Positions 1 through 7,958 of a stretch of DNA of 64,000 bases are shown one piece after another. The translations under genes and the position numbers were made by a program. Position 1 is the first letter of the stretch; the number at the start of each line of letters is the position of its first letter. A model generated the notes under the pieces. The model was not told the origin of the DNA and did not search any database. It was given only the letters and a program-made list of their open reading frames with translations. This DNA comes from Bacteroidales bacterium (GTDB lineage: Bacteria > Bacteroidota > Bacteroidia > Bacteroidales > UBA932), in NCBI GenBank assembly GCA_017617035.1, contig JAFZWV010000013.1, forward strand, positions 1-64,000. The letters are read 5' to 3'.

Positions 1-2
1 GA

Positions 3-89
3 ATACATCGCGGGATGTCTGTCGAGCACCGCAACAACTTCATCAAGTGGTACCTCTTCTTTGCTAATGAAAAGAAGAAAAAGCGGTAA
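3..89 (+). CDS. C-terminal fragment of an unidentified protein, possibly a transposase
   Basis: The frame is open from the window edge and ends at TAA 87-89. It gives a 28-residue tail that begins IHRGMSVEHRNN and ends in a lysine/arginine-rich run. A basic, aromatic C-terminus next to IS-like end repeats suggests a transposase, but the fragment is too short to assign to a family. The other forward frames are also short and less convincing. Start and identity cannot be determined here. Confidence 0.35.
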   Translation: MHRGMSVEHRNNFIKWYLFFANEKKKKR

Positions 90-92
90 GCT

Positions 93-133
93 TCACCAAC
101 CGCTTTTGTCCGAGTCACCAACCGTTTTTGTCC
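93..133 (+). repeat. Two tandem 19-base repeats, 22-base period
   Basis: TCACCAACCGCTTTTGTCC (93-111) and TCACCAACCGTTTTTGTCC (115-133) differ at one base. They are probably binding sites at an insertion-sequence end. Confidence 0.7.
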
Positions 134-257
134 ACATTACCTTTTTCGTCTGGATGCCTGACGGCTATCTTGAATGAGGGGGCGGACCCCCTCAAACTCC
201 CCTGCCTTGTTAATTATTGCGTCTGGATGACTGGACTTGAACCGCTTCGCTAAAAAT

Positions 258-335
258 CCACAGGGAAAGCCCAAAAATGCCTCAACCTGTTGCTTTTTTT
301 CCACAGGGAAAGGCCAAAATAGCCCTAACCTGTGG
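258..335 (+). repeat. Paired CCACAGGG hairpins, copy 1
   Basis: The first imperfect palindrome begins CCACAGGG at 258, ends CCTGTTGC at 293 and is followed by seven T. The second runs from CCACAGGG at 301 to CCTGTGG at 335. Each has an inner GGC/GCC pairing round an A-rich loop and resembles an intrinsic terminator. The same two-hairpin arrangement recurs at 467-543 and behind ackA. Confidence 0.75.
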
Positions 336-466
336 AAATATCAGTCTGCGCGGCCATCATCCCGCAGCCTTGGCTACTTCGAATGATGGGGCGGACCCCC
401 TCAAACTCCCCTGCCTTACTAATTATTGCGTCTGGATGCCTGACCTTGAACCACTTCGCTAAAAAA

Positions 467-543
467 CCACAGGGAAAGGCCAAAAATGCCTCAACCTGTT
501 GCTTTTTTCCACAGGGAAAGGCCAAAATAGCCCTAACCTGTGG
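467..543 (+). repeat. Paired CCACAGGG hairpins, copy 2
   Basis: This is a near-identical copy of 258-335 with the same order: a first hairpin ending CCTGTTGC plus T-run, then a second ending CCTGTGG at 543. It belongs to the second ~190-bp direct repeat. Confidence 0.75.
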
Positions 544-585
544 AAATATCAGTCTGCGCGGCCATCATCCCGCCAATAGGAAGGA

Positions 586-2535
586 CTATTTGCGAACCAA
601 AAGTACCGCGTCGGCAATGGTTTGGGAGGGGCCGCCGTCGGAGCGGAAGGTGGCGCTGAACTGGTCGCCGGCGCGAAGGCGGACGGTAGTCAGATAATGC
701 CATGCGCTGAGGGTCTGGCCTTCGACCCGAACAGATGATGCGTCGAAATCGAAAAGTTGACCAGTCGACAGTTCAATGATGGTATGCGGATTCAGCCAGG
801 ATATAGGTTTGAACTGGTACGAATAGACGTCGTAAGTTCCCGATTTATCGACAGTTGCGGAGAATACGGCCGGGGCGGCTGGGTCGCTGCAAATCAAGGC
901 GGAACGCCCGTATGAGCAGTAGACGGGACGCCGCTCCCAACCTGGGACAGTGCCCAGATCAACATCGTCGATAACGATATCCGACGAACTTTCAATCACA
1001 CTTACAATATCCCGATAATCCACATCCTGTACCCGCGACAGGCCGCGCTTGCAGGCGAAGGCGGCAGCGAGTCCGGCGGCCTGGCCCATGACCATGAAAA
1101 CGGGTTCCATGCGAATCGAGCCGAAGGCGATGTGGCTGGCCGAGCAGCAGACCGGGACCAGCAGGTTGGTGCACTGATCGCGTTTCGGGGTGATGCTGCG
1201 GTATGAGATCGGGTACGGCAGGCCGCCGGCGACTTCGACATTGCCCTCGTTCTTGACCATGGCCTTACCGTCCTTATGGACGACGATGCGCTGGCAGTTA
1301 TGCGAGTCCATGGTATACGCGGCCATGGCGATACCGTCCGGAGCGGCTGTCCTGTTCTCGCAGTCGGCCTGGGTAGTCACATACTCCCCCACCATCCTGC
1401 GGCTTTCGCGCACGTAGAGCTGCGGGGTCCAGTGGTCGGCGTCCACGAATTCGTCTTTCGGCAGGCCCCAGCGGGCAATCTCGGCGCGGACGGGCTCGGG
1501 GACTCGGGGGTCATGGGCAGTGAACCAGAGAAGGCCGAGCGTATAGTCTTTATGGGCATGGATAATCGCCTGGCGCTCCTCCCAGCTTGCCTCGGGATAA
1601 CGGTGGCTCATCCCTATCATGTCGGTAGAGAAGCCGCCGTTGTTGTTAATATCGGTCTTGCGGCCGGGCATCGGACTCCAGCTGAAATAGTCGGTCAGGC
1701 TGGTTTTCGAGGGCTGCGCCGCATAGAGCCGGGAGAGCAGTTCGTAGCGCGCGGGATCATAGTTCTCAGGCTTGGGAAGCGGGAGCATATTCTCCAGGCT
1801 ATCAGTCAGGCAAATGCGGAAGTTGTAGGACTGGACGAGGGTGTCGCCGGAGCCTTCGGCGGCCATGGTCTTATCGCTGACGCCCCATAGCAGGCCGCTC
1901 TCCGGATGACCGGGCACGATGTACGGGTCCACGCCGTCAGGGAATTGGTGGCCATGGAGCATGTGAACGCCGTTCCATGTCTCGCCATACTCGGCGTTGT
2001 CTTCCCTGCCTACACGGTATTCCACTCCCGCCGCGGCCATCAGGTCGCCTTCGTAGGAGCAGTCGATGAACCATGGGGCTTCGAATTCGAGCGTATCCGT
2101 CTGCGAGGCTACACGAATACCGGCGATATTGGTGCCGTCTTTAGCTGCGTCGACAAGGTGATACCCTTTAATAATGGTAATCCGTTTATGGTTCAAGTAT
2201 TCTTCAAGTATGCTGAGCGCAGCACTGGGTTCGAACACCCAGTTTTCGAGATTGCCGTAGTGAGCGCCGAGTATGCGGTAGAATTCAAGGGCTAGGCCCT
2301 TCACCACCTGCTTGTTTCCGATGTCGGTCATTCCGAGGCCGCCCGTAGTGAGGCCGCCGATGCGCGCGGAAGGCTCGACGAGGGCCACTTCGAGGCCCTC
2401 TTGCGCCGCGCTGCGGGCGGCCATCACCCCCGCGGCCGTGCCTCCGTAAACTATCAAATCATACTTTTTAGGAGCGCAGCCGAATAGACTTGCGACAAGC
2501 AGAAAACACAGGGAAATGTGGCTCAATTTTCGCAT
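586..2535 (-). CDS. FAD-dependent oxidoreductase lipoprotein with C-terminal golvesin/xanthan-lyase-like domain
   Basis: The product is 649 residues. The signal peptide ends in a lipobox with Cys20 (ASLFGC), so it is probably an outer-membrane or periplasmic lipoprotein. Residues about 26-54 form a dinucleotide-binding fold with a YGGTAAGVMAARSA turn, followed by GGLTTGGLGMTD, as in the FAD_oxidored (PF12831) family often found in Bacteroidetes polysaccharide or amino-sugar loci. The last ~110 residues (SGTYDVYSYQF ... IADAVLLVRK) have the beta-sandwich pattern of golvesin/Xly-type C-terminal domains. The substrate is unknown. It is transcribed alone, its 3' end abutting the repeat region. 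A weak GTACTTTG sequence lies upstream, one base off the -7 spacing. Confidence 0.8.
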   Translation of the reverse strand: MRKLSHISLCFLLVASLFGCAPKKYDLIVYGGTAAGVMAARSAAQEGLEVALVEPSARIGGLTTGGLGMTDIGNKQVVKGLALEFYRILGAHYGNLENWVFEPSAALSILEEYLNHKRITIIKGYHLVDAAKDGTNIAGIRVASQTDTLEFEAPWFIDCSYEGDLMAAAGVEYRVGREDNAEYGETWNGVHMLHGHQFPDGVDPYIVPGHPESGLLWGVSDKTMAAEGSGDTLVQSYNFRICLTDSLENMLPLPKPENYDPARYELLSRLYAAQPSKTSLTDYFSWSPMPGRKTDINNNGGFSTDMIGMSHRYPEASWEERQAIIHAHKDYTLGLLWFTAHDPRVPEPVRAEIARWGLPKDEFVDADHWTPQLYVRESRRMVGEYVTTQADCENRTAAPDGIAMAAYTMDSHNCQRIVVHKDGKAMVKNEGNVEVAGGLPYPISYRSITPKRDQCTNLLVPVCCSASHIAFGSIRMEPVFMVMGQAAGLAAAFACKRGLSRVQDVDYRDIVSVIESSSDIVIDDVDLGTVPGWERRPVYCSYGRSALICSDPAAPAVFSATVDKSGTYDVYSYQFKPISWLNPHTIIELSTGQLFDFDASSVRVEGQTLSAWHYLTTVRLRAGDQFSATFRSDGGPSQTIADAVLLVRK

Positions 2536-2598
2536 ATATTACAAAGTACGGAAAAAAATATCTATCTTTATACTGAAAAACTCTAAAACCTTAGTATT

Positions 2599-2931
2599 AT
2601 GACCCAGCCAAAGAAAGCAAAAGGATATGTCGTGGAATTATTCCTCGCACACCAGAACAAGCTCGATTCCCATTTATACAAAACTTACGAAGACGCTCTG
2701 CAGGTCCTGGGGTCGGACCCTGAAGCAGGAAGAATCTATGAGGTTCACAGCAAACACAGCAACGGTCCCGATGTAGACGGTTATACCTACATGTGGGCCG
2801 ACGGACACATCTCCTCTAAATTTTTCAAAGAGGAAATGGACGCCGACGAAGCCCGCACCCAGTATTTGTTCGAGCACCCCTCGCACAAAGATCCGGGAAA
2901 GGTCGTAGCTCTGAAAATCGCTAAGGGATAA
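2599..2931 (+). CDS. Small hypothetical protein (110 aa)
   Basis: I do not recognise the family. The protein is soluble, without signal peptide or membrane segment, and is rich in charged and aromatic residues (KGYVVELFLAHQNKLDSHLY, DVDGYTYMWADGHISSKFF). It is probably a real gene. It has its own upstream region with a 7-of-8 match to the -7 element (TATCTTTA, 2563-2570) and a strong intrinsic terminator directly behind it, so it is a monocistronic unit. It lies divergent from the FAD oxidoreductase and convergent with the kinase at 2970. Confidence 0.65.
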   Translation: MTQPKKAKGYVVELFLAHQNKLDSHLYKTYEDALQVLGSDPEAGRIYEVHSKHSNGPDVDGYTYMWADGHISSKFFKEEMDADEARTQYLFEHPSHKDPGKVVALKIAKG

Positions 2932-2936
2932 CAAAA

Positions 2937-2964
2937 ACCCCGCTCGGTTGAGCGGGGTTTTTTA
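2937..2964. terminator. Intrinsic terminator between two convergent genes
   Basis: The perfect stem ACCCCGCTC/GAGCGGGGT with loop GGTT is followed by a T-run on the plus strand and preceded by an A-run. It can therefore serve both the small gene ending at 2931 and the kinase gene ending at 2970. Confidence 0.92.
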
Positions 2965-2969
2965 TTGAA

Positions 2970-3824
2970 CTATTTCGTCACCTCAAGGTGATACTCGATA
3001 AGACCGTCCATAGGGGCCTTTAGGATACGGCCCATCTTCATGCCGAATTCTTCGACTACAGGCTCCAGCAAGAATTTGTGGTGGAATGCCACAGATCCGA
3101 CTGCGTTGAAGCTGTACTTCTGATAGTCGGGGTAGTGGGAAACCACATTGCGGAACATATCCCTGAAGGCCTCGGTAGTGAGGTTCTTGAAGTAAGGATC
3201 GAAATCATAGTGATCCTGAATAAACTTCGCGAACTGGGCGCAGAAACGGTTGGGGAAAGGCTTCTGGTAAATAGCTGCGATAATCTCGTCGTTTGTCATA
3301 CCGATAGCTTTCTTAGTCTCTTCATAGACATTGTCAGGCATGGTATGGCGCAGGTAGTCGAGAATAAGCCTCTTTCCGAGGTTGGCACCGCTACCCTCGT
3401 CGCCGAGGATAAAGCCACCCGATTCGATATTCATACCTTCATTTTCTCCGTCATAGAAGCAGGTATTCATTCCTGTACCGATAATGGCGGCGAAGCCGGG
3501 CTTGTCGAGAAGGAGGGCCCTGCAAGATCCGAGGGTATCCATTACCACGAACACTTTCTTTGCGGTCGGGAATACCTCGAGAAGAGTTTTCGTCATGAAT
3601 TCTCGAAGGAGTTCAGTAACTCCTGCTCCGTAGAAATAAATCTCGGTGATATCCCTGCGTGGGAAGCCGTCGGGGAGATGCATCAGAATGTCCTTGGCAA
3701 TCTCCGGACCTGTAATGTAGTTAGGGTTGTAGCCCTGGCTCTGAAAACGAATCTGGGTTCCGTTTTCCCTGCTGACGCATGCCCAATCGGTCTTGGTTGC
3801 GCCTGAATCTGCTATCAGTATCAT
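2970..3824 (-). CDS. BadF/BadG-type ATPase, N-acetylglucosamine kinase-like
   Basis: The protein has 284 residues of the ASKHA sugar-kinase fold, family BadF/BadG/BcrA/BcrD. The phosphate-1 loop is at the N-terminus (ADSGATKTDW), a second glycine loop is IIGTGMNTCFYDG, and the conserved GDEGSGANLGKRL segment is typical of N-acetylglucosamine and N-acetylmuramate kinases of Bacteroidetes. The likely role is cytoplasmic phosphorylation of amino sugars recovered from peptidoglycan or glycans; the exact sugar is inference. A TATATTTG -7 element at 3853-3860 gives a short leader of roughly 25 bases. One of the structured elements lies just upstream of this promoter. Confidence 0.85.
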   Translation of the reverse strand: MILIADSGATKTDWACVSRENGTQIRFQSQGYNPNYITGPEIAKDILMHLPDGFPRRDITEIYFYGAGVTELLREFMTKTLLEVFPTAKKVFVVMDTLGSCRALLLDKPGFAAIIGTGMNTCFYDGENEGMNIESGGFILGDEGSGANLGKRLILDYLRHTMPDNVYEETKKAIGMTNDEIIAAIYQKPFPNRFCAQFAKFIQDHYDFDPYFKNLTTEAFRDMFRNVVSHYPDYQKYSFNAVGSVAFHHKFLLEPVVEEFGMKMGRILKAPMDGLIEYHLEVTK

Positions 3825-3852
3825 ATCTATTGGTTATTAATATTCGGTTATA

Positions 3853-3860
3853 CAAATATA
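3853..3860 (-). promoter_or_regulatory. -7 element TATATTTG for the kinase at 2970-3824
   Basis: It is an exact match to the Bacteroidetes TAnnTTTG signature, 28 bases before the start codon. Confidence 0.7.
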
Positions 3861-3864
3861 ATGA

Positions 3865-3970
3865 AAAATAACAGACAGGTGTCCGAAGCCCCATTTTCCC
3901 GGACTAGGGTCGCCGTTTGACGCGAAGCGTTTCCAGGCGATAGGGGCTTCGGGCACCTGTCTGTTATTTT
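3865..3970 (+). repeat. Structured element A (invariant core, locus-specific inverted arms)
   Basis: The left arm (AAAATAACAGACAGGTG..., 3865-3891) and right arm (up to ...CTGTTATTTT, 3970) are complementary over about 27 bases, with a single T-G pair. Between them lies the core ATTTTCCCGGACTAGGGTCG, then an inner stem GTCGCC/GGCGAT and a small hairpin GACGC-GAA-GCGTT. The right arm starts directly behind the M13 peptidase stop codon; the left end lies 4 bases from the kinase -7 element. Both neighbours are on the minus strand, so the element reads antisense to them. It could act as a terminator, a mobile palindrome or a folded single-strand DNA site. Confidence 0.85.
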
Positions 3971-5990
3971 ACCATATAACTACACGTTCGGATTCCGGAC
4001 GGAACATCGGGTCGCCGTCTTTGATGTCGAAGGCCGCGAAGAAGGTATCGAGGTTGCGGACAGCAACGTTGACGCGGTTGCAACCGAGGGAGTGGACGTC
4101 GATGAGAGTCCTGCGGCTGATTTCGGCGTCGGTGATGTTCTGGGCCCATACGGTGGCATATCCAAGGTAGAAGCGCTGCTCGGCTGTAAAGCCGTCAATA
4201 GGCTCGGGATGCTTGCCTCCGAAGCTGTTCTGCAGGGCGCTGTAGGCTATGCGCAGTCCGCCATGGTCGGCGATGTTCTCTCCGAGGGTGGCATGGCCGT
4301 TGGCATGGACGCCGGGGAGAACCTCAACAGCGTCGTACTGGCCGGCAAGGATCTCGGCTTTCGCGTCGAACTTGGCCTTGTCTTCCGCCGTCCACCAGTT
4401 GTTCATGTTTCCGTCTTTGTCGAACAGGCAGCCCTGGTCGTCGAAGCCGTGGGTCATTTCATGGCCGATGACTACTCCGATTGCACCATAGTTGATTGCA
4501 TCGTCGGCGTCGGTGTTGTAGAACGGCGGCTGGAGGATACCCGCAGGGAAGCAGATTTCGTTGGTCGTGGGGTTATAATAGGCGTTGACCGTCTGAGGTG
4601 ACATTCCCCACTCTTCTTTGTCGACCGGTTTGCCGAGCTTGGAGAGGTTGTCTTCCATGTACCAGCGCGAGGCGGCGCAAAGGTTCTCGTAGTAGCTCAG
4701 GGCCGGGTCGATATGCAGGCCGGAGTAGTCCTTCCACTTGTCGGGATAGCCGATCTTGATGGTGAAGGCTGAGAGTTTCTCCTGGGCCTTGGCTTTAGTT
4801 TCATCGCTCATCCAGTCGAGGTCTGCGATATGCTCGGAGAGAGCGGTCTGGAGGTTCTTTACGAGGGTAAGCATGCGCTTCTTATCCTTGTCGGAGAAGT
4901 ACTTCTTAACATAGATCTTACCGATCGCCTCGCCAAGAATCATGTTAGGGGCAGCCATGGCTCTCTTCCAGCGCGGTTTCTGCTGCTGGACGCCGGACAT
5001 CTGCTTCGAGAAGAACTCGAACGATGCGTCGGTAAAGTCGTCGCTGAGGGCGCCGCAGGCGTCTGTCACGAGATTCGCCAGCAAATAGTTGCGCAACTGT
5101 CTTGCAGGTATCTGCGGGAACATCTTGTCGAGGGCCTCGAAGTAAGACGGGGTCTCGACTACCATCTTCTCCTGGGCAGGAATTCCGAGTTCGGCGAACA
5201 TGGCGTCGATATGGAGATTCGGATACAGGGCGAAGACTTCCTTGGAGCTCATCGGGTTGTACTGGGCTGCGACATCTCTCTGCTGGACCATGGACCAGTA
5301 AGGGACGGCTATCTTCATCTGCAGGTCGAAAGCATCCTGGGCCACGGTCGCAGGCTCAGCTACGCCCGCGAGGGTAAGCACTTTCTCGAGGAAGGCCTTG
5401 TAACCGTCGCGCAGGGCGGTGTGCTGCGGCAGAAGATAGTAATCGCGGTTGCGCATAGCCAGACCGCTCTCGCTGATGTAGAGGATGTTGGTATTGCAGT
5501 CCATCATGTCGGCGGCGACATAGCCTCCGAACAGGCTGCCAACTCCCACCTTCATAAGGCGGCCGGATGCGGCTGCGAAGCTCTCGGCGTCCACGACCGA
5601 TGCGAGATCGGCAAGGGCGCTCTGGATGGGGGCAGCACCTTCGGAGTTGAGCCTCAGTGAATCGAGGCCCTGAGTATAGAGATCGGCGAGTTTCTGCTCG
5701 TCCGAGCCCTTCTTTGCCTTAAGGGTAGTAAGGCTCTGGAATATTTCATTCAGGCGAATTTCATTATTCTCGCTCAGGACATCGAAGGAGCCGTAGCGTG
5801 AGAATTCGGGACGAAGAGGGTTATTCTTCTGCCATCCGCCTGTGGAATATTGATAGAAATCTGCGCCGGGCGCAACTGATGTGTCAAGGTTGTTAAGGTC
5901 GAATCCAGGGACTTTTTCCCTGTTCTGTTCCGCACAGGATGCAGCGAGAGCCGCAGTAGCAAGAACCATAGCGATAAAATTAATCTTCAT
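3969..5990 (-). CDS. M13-family zinc metallopeptidase lipoprotein (PepO-like)
   Basis: The product is 673 residues, the normal length for neprilysin-type (M13) peptidases. The signal peptide ends in a lipobox (LAASC), so it is a lipoprotein acting in the periplasm or at the outer membrane. Zinc site: HEMTH with His510 and His514; third ligand Glu571 in GENIADHGG. The substrate-site motif NAYYNP and a terminal aromatic (VVIW) are also present, as in the family. It probably cleaves short peptides. The TAAATTTG element at 6014-6021 is the likely promoter and is almost back to back with the promoter of the divergent gene at 6037. Structured element A follows the stop codon. Confidence 0.92.
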   Translation of the reverse strand: MKINFIAMVLATAALAASCAEQNREKVPGFDLNNLDTSVAPGADFYQYSTGGWQKNNPLRPEFSRYGSFDVLSENNEIRLNEIFQSLTTLKAKKGSDEQKLADLYTQGLDSLRLNSEGAAPIQSALADLASVVDAESFAAASGRLMKVGVGSLFGGYVAADMMDCNTNILYISESGLAMRNRDYYLLPQHTALRDGYKAFLEKVLTLAGVAEPATVAQDAFDLQMKIAVPYWSMVQQRDVAAQYNPMSSKEVFALYPNLHIDAMFAELGIPAQEKMVVETPSYFEALDKMFPQIPARQLRNYLLANLVTDACGALSDDFTDASFEFFSKQMSGVQQQKPRWKRAMAAPNMILGEAIGKIYVKKYFSDKDKKRMLTLVKNLQTALSEHIADLDWMSDETKAKAQEKLSAFTIKIGYPDKWKDYSGLHIDPALSYYENLCAASRWYMEDNLSKLGKPVDKEEWGMSPQTVNAYYNPTTNEICFPAGILQPPFYNTDADDAINYGAIGVVIGHEMTHGFDDQGCLFDKDGNMNNWWTAEDKAKFDAKAEILAGQYDAVEVLPGVHANGHATLGENIADHGGLRIAYSALQNSFGGKHPEPIDGFTAEQRFYLGYATVWAQNITDAEISRRTLIDVHSLGCNRVNVAVRNLDTFFAAFDIKDGDPMFRPESERVVIW

Positions 5991-6013
5991 AATGTAATAC
6001 TGTTTCCAGACTT

Positions 6014-6021
6014 CAAATTTA
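6014..6021 (-). promoter_or_regulatory. -7 element TAAATTTG for the M13 peptidase
   Basis: Exact consensus match, 23 bases before the start codon. It is separated by only two bases from the oppositely oriented TATCTTTG at 6024-6031. Confidence 0.7.
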
Positions 6022-6023
6022 AT

Positions 6024-6031
6024 TATCTTTG
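6024..6031 (+). promoter_or_regulatory. -7 element TATCTTTG, five bases before the ATG at 6037
   Basis: Exact TAnnTTTG match. The transcription start would fall on or within a few bases of the start codon, so the mRNA is probably leaderless or nearly so. Confidence 0.7.
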
Positions 6032-6036
6032 TTGAA

Positions 6037-6828
6037 ATGAAAAAGCTAATTCTGCTCGCCGCTCTGTTTTCGGCACTTTCTATATGGGGGTCTTACGATC
6101 TCACTATAGTGTCGTACAACGTCGGTGCTTTTAATAAATATGTCAAGAACAGCAGCCCGGCAGTCGCCAAGATGATGAAGGAAGTAAGGGCGGATGTGAT
6201 TGGCCTCTGCGAGTTGGACAGCTGCTCGTTAGTGAGGAATCAGCGCAGGGATCAGCTTGCTGAGTTTGTCGGACAGATGGGAGAAGGCTGGTTCGGCCAC
6301 TTCGGAAAGGCGATGAGTTTCGGGGGCGGCGGCTATGGGGTCGGAGCCGCGATAAGCCCGCGCTTCAGGGTGCGCGAGAGCTACACCATCGCCCTGCCCA
6401 AGGGCAAGGGCTCCGAGCCGCGCGCCGCCGCCGTCGTGGAAACCGACCGCTTCATCTTCGCGTGTGCGCACCTGGATTTTGCCGACGCTCCTTCGCGCCT
6501 GCAACAGGCCGAAGTCGTTTCGGAGAAGCTAATGGAGCGTTTTAAAGAGACCGGAAAGCCCGTCATCCTGTGCGGAGACATGAATGCCGCGCCCGACAAT
6601 CCCACAATGGACTATTTCCGTGAGAATTGGGATATTGTTTCGCCCTACGACTTGTCATTCCCTTCAGACAAGCCTCGCGCGTGTATAGATTATATTATGG
6701 TGTTGAAGGGCAGTTGCAACTACAGGGCTGTCAGCCGCACCGGAGCGCGCACCTTCTTCATGTCCGGCAACCCGAAAACAGCCTCCGACCACCTCCCTGT
6801 CGTTGTAAAGCTTCGCCTACATCAGTAG
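6037..6828 (+). CDS. Secreted endonuclease/exonuclease/phosphatase-family hydrolase
   Basis: The 263-residue protein has an N-terminal signal peptide (KKLILLAALFSALSIWGS). The metal-dependent EEP fold follows: VSYNVGAFN near the start, the metal-binding Glu in GLCELDSC, the catalytic CGDMNAAPDNPTMDY segment and the terminal SDHLPVVVKL with the family's Asp-His. EEP enzymes cleave phosphodiester or phosphate esters (DNases, sphingomyelinases, inositol phosphatases); the substrate cannot be told from sequence. The final 12 bases overlap the convergent nadD gene, and no terminator is visible between them. Confidence 0.85.
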   Translation: MKKLILLAALFSALSIWGSYDLTIVSYNVGAFNKYVKNSSPAVAKMMKEVRADVIGLCELDSCSLVRNQRRDQLAEFVGQMGEGWFGHFGKAMSFGGGGYGVGAAISPRFRVRESYTIALPKGKGSEPRAAAVVETDRFIFACAHLDFADAPSRLQQAEVVSEKLMERFKETGKPVILCGDMNAAPDNPTMDYFRENWDIVSPYDLSFPSDKPRACIDYIMVLKGSCNYRAVSRTGARTFFMSGNPKTASDHLPVVVKLRLHQ

Positions 6829-7368
6829 GCCTTCCGCAGCGTTCGCGCTTTCACGTATTTCAGTCGAAGAGACGTCAACCAAAGGCATGTCTGCCAGCTC
6901 GATGCGATAGGCCGGGTTTTCTTCCAGCAGTTCAGATTTAAGCGCTTCGCGGTCGACCTCGCCGCGGGGAAAGACCATGAGACCGTATTCGAGAAGGATG
7001 CGGCCATATTCGCGCCAGCCGCTGAAGACCGCCAGGTTGTCCGCGCCCACGACGAGGGTGAAATCGTTGCCCTGCTCGCGGGCCTTCAGGGCGTCGAGCG
7101 TCTTATAGGTGTACTGCGGCTCGGGCATGGTCAGTTCTATGTCGTCGACCGTGACCTTGGTCAGTTCCGTATGCCTTTTGACCGCCTCGACTGCCGCCTC
7201 ATAACGCTTGCGCGCGTTGCGGGCCTTCGCCGCGCCCTTAAAAGGGCTGCGCGGCGAGACTATCAGGTAGACCGCGCCGAAACGGTCGTCCGCCTGCAGG
7301 CTGCGAAGTATCTGCAGGTGCCCGATATGGAGCGGGTCGAAACTACCGGAATAAACGGCTACTCTCAT
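6817..7368 (-). CDS. nadD: Nicotinate-nucleotide adenylyltransferase
   Basis: The 183-residue protein transfers AMP from ATP to nicotinate mononucleotide to make deamido-NAD. The nucleotidyltransferase signature GSFDPLHIGHLQIL is at the N-terminus. The conserved VVGADNLAVFSGWREY segment sits mid-protein and DVSSTEIRE near the C-terminus, where the ISSTxIR ATP-binding motif is expected. The length is normal. Its start overlaps the gmk stop by four bases (ATGA), showing translational coupling. The 3' end overlaps the convergent EEP gene by 12 bases. Confidence 0.95.
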   Translation of the reverse strand: MRVAVYSGSFDPLHIGHLQILRSLQADDRFGAVYLIVSPRSPFKGAAKARNARKRYEAAVEAVKRHTELTKVTVDDIELTMPEPQYTYKTLDALKAREQGNDFTLVVGADNLAVFSGWREYGRILLEYGLMVFPRGEVDREALKSELLEENPAYRIELADMPLVDVSSTEIRESANAAEGLLM

Positions 7369-7931
7369 CCGAGGAACTTGTCGACTACTTCTTCGGCCGT
7401 TTTGAGGGTGTCTTCAAGGACGTCGTTGACAAGTTCGATGTCGAACTTGCCGCGGGCGAAGTCGATCTCCGACTGGGCCTTGGCGAGACGCTCGTGTATC
7501 GCCTCCTCAGTGTCGGTCTGGCGCCCGCGGAGCCTCTGCTCAAGTACTTCCATGCTAGGCGGGAGAATCAGAACGGACAGCGCGGCGGGGCCGAAATATT
7601 TCTTGAGGTTGGCGCCGCCCTTGACATCTACGTCGAACAGTATTACATGGCCTTTGGACCAGATTCGCTCGACTTCCGACTTGAGGGTGCCGTAGAAACG
7701 GTCGTGATATACCTCTTCGTGCTCCACGAAAGCGTCTTGTGCTATCAGCTCGCGGAAACGCTCCGCGTCGATGAAATAATAATCCACTCCGTCTTTCTCT
7801 TCTCCTCTCGGCGGACGGGAGGTTGCGCTTACTGAAAACTCGAATTCAGGATGGAGTCCGAGCAGGTGGTGGACTACCGTGCTCTTACCAGCGCCAGACG
7901 GGGCGGAAAAAATCACTACTTTGCCGTTCAT
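7365..7931 (-). CDS. gmk: Guanylate kinase
   Basis: The protein is 188 residues from the chosen start, with the P-loop directly at the N-terminus (FSAPSGAGKSTVV). The GMP-binding SVSATSRPPRGEEKDGVDYYF and the DVDVKGGANLKKYF segment follow; all are typical of guanylate kinase, which makes GDP from GMP. The frame could extend to 8000, but the 23 extra residues are unlike the family and would run across the fba promoter, so the ATG at 7931 is preferred. It forms a coupled pair with nadD. Confidence 0.95.
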   Translation of the reverse strand: MNGKVVIFSAPSGAGKSTVVHHLLGLHPEFEFSVSATSRPPRGEEKDGVDYYFIDAERFRELIAQDAFVEHEEVYHDRFYGTLKSEVERIWSKGHVILFDVDVKGGANLKKYFGPAALSVLILPPSMEVLEQRLRGRQTDTEEAIHERLAKAQSEIDFARGKFDIELVNDVLEDTLKTAEEVVDKFLG

Positions 7932-7958
7932 TCTGTGTGAAGATTTCCGTAAAATTAG

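Larger units (their letters stand above)
1..136 (+). mobile_element. Probable right end of an insertion sequence (truncated by window start)
   Basis: A short open frame ends at 89. It is followed at once by two copies of a 19-base repeat (TCACCAACCGYTTTTGTCC at 93-111 and 115-133), and the stretch closes with ...GTCCACA at 136. Repeated transposase-binding sites just downstream of the last gene, ending in CA, are typical of IS21- and IS481-like ends. This is inference from architecture: the transposase body, the left end and the target duplication are outside the window. Confidence 0.4.
137..585. repeat. Non-coding repeat region: two ~190-bp direct repeats
   Basis: No credible gene lies in this stretch of about 450 bases. 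Copy 1 (about 172-362) and copy 2 (about 381-573) are direct repeats with a 209-base offset. Both carry the GGGGCGGACCCCCTC segment, the ATTATTGCGTCTGGATG segment and a pair of CCACAGGG hairpins. A further piece, CGTCTGGATGCCTGAC, occurs alone at 149. The short open frames crossing the region merely translate the repeat and are not called. Confidence 0.8.

Noticed and set aside
93..133. Short tandem repeats considered as a CRISPR remnant
   Set aside because: There are only two copies with 3-base spacing, and no cas genes.
332..697. 121-residue open frame across the direct repeats
   Set aside because: It consists of translated repeat DNA and runs antisense into the FAD oxidoreductase gene.
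3865..3970. Structured element read simply as a rho-independent terminator
   Set aside because: A ~50-base conserved core, ~27-bp arms and uniform orientation regardless of gene direction go beyond a normal terminator. Terminator activity is still possible.
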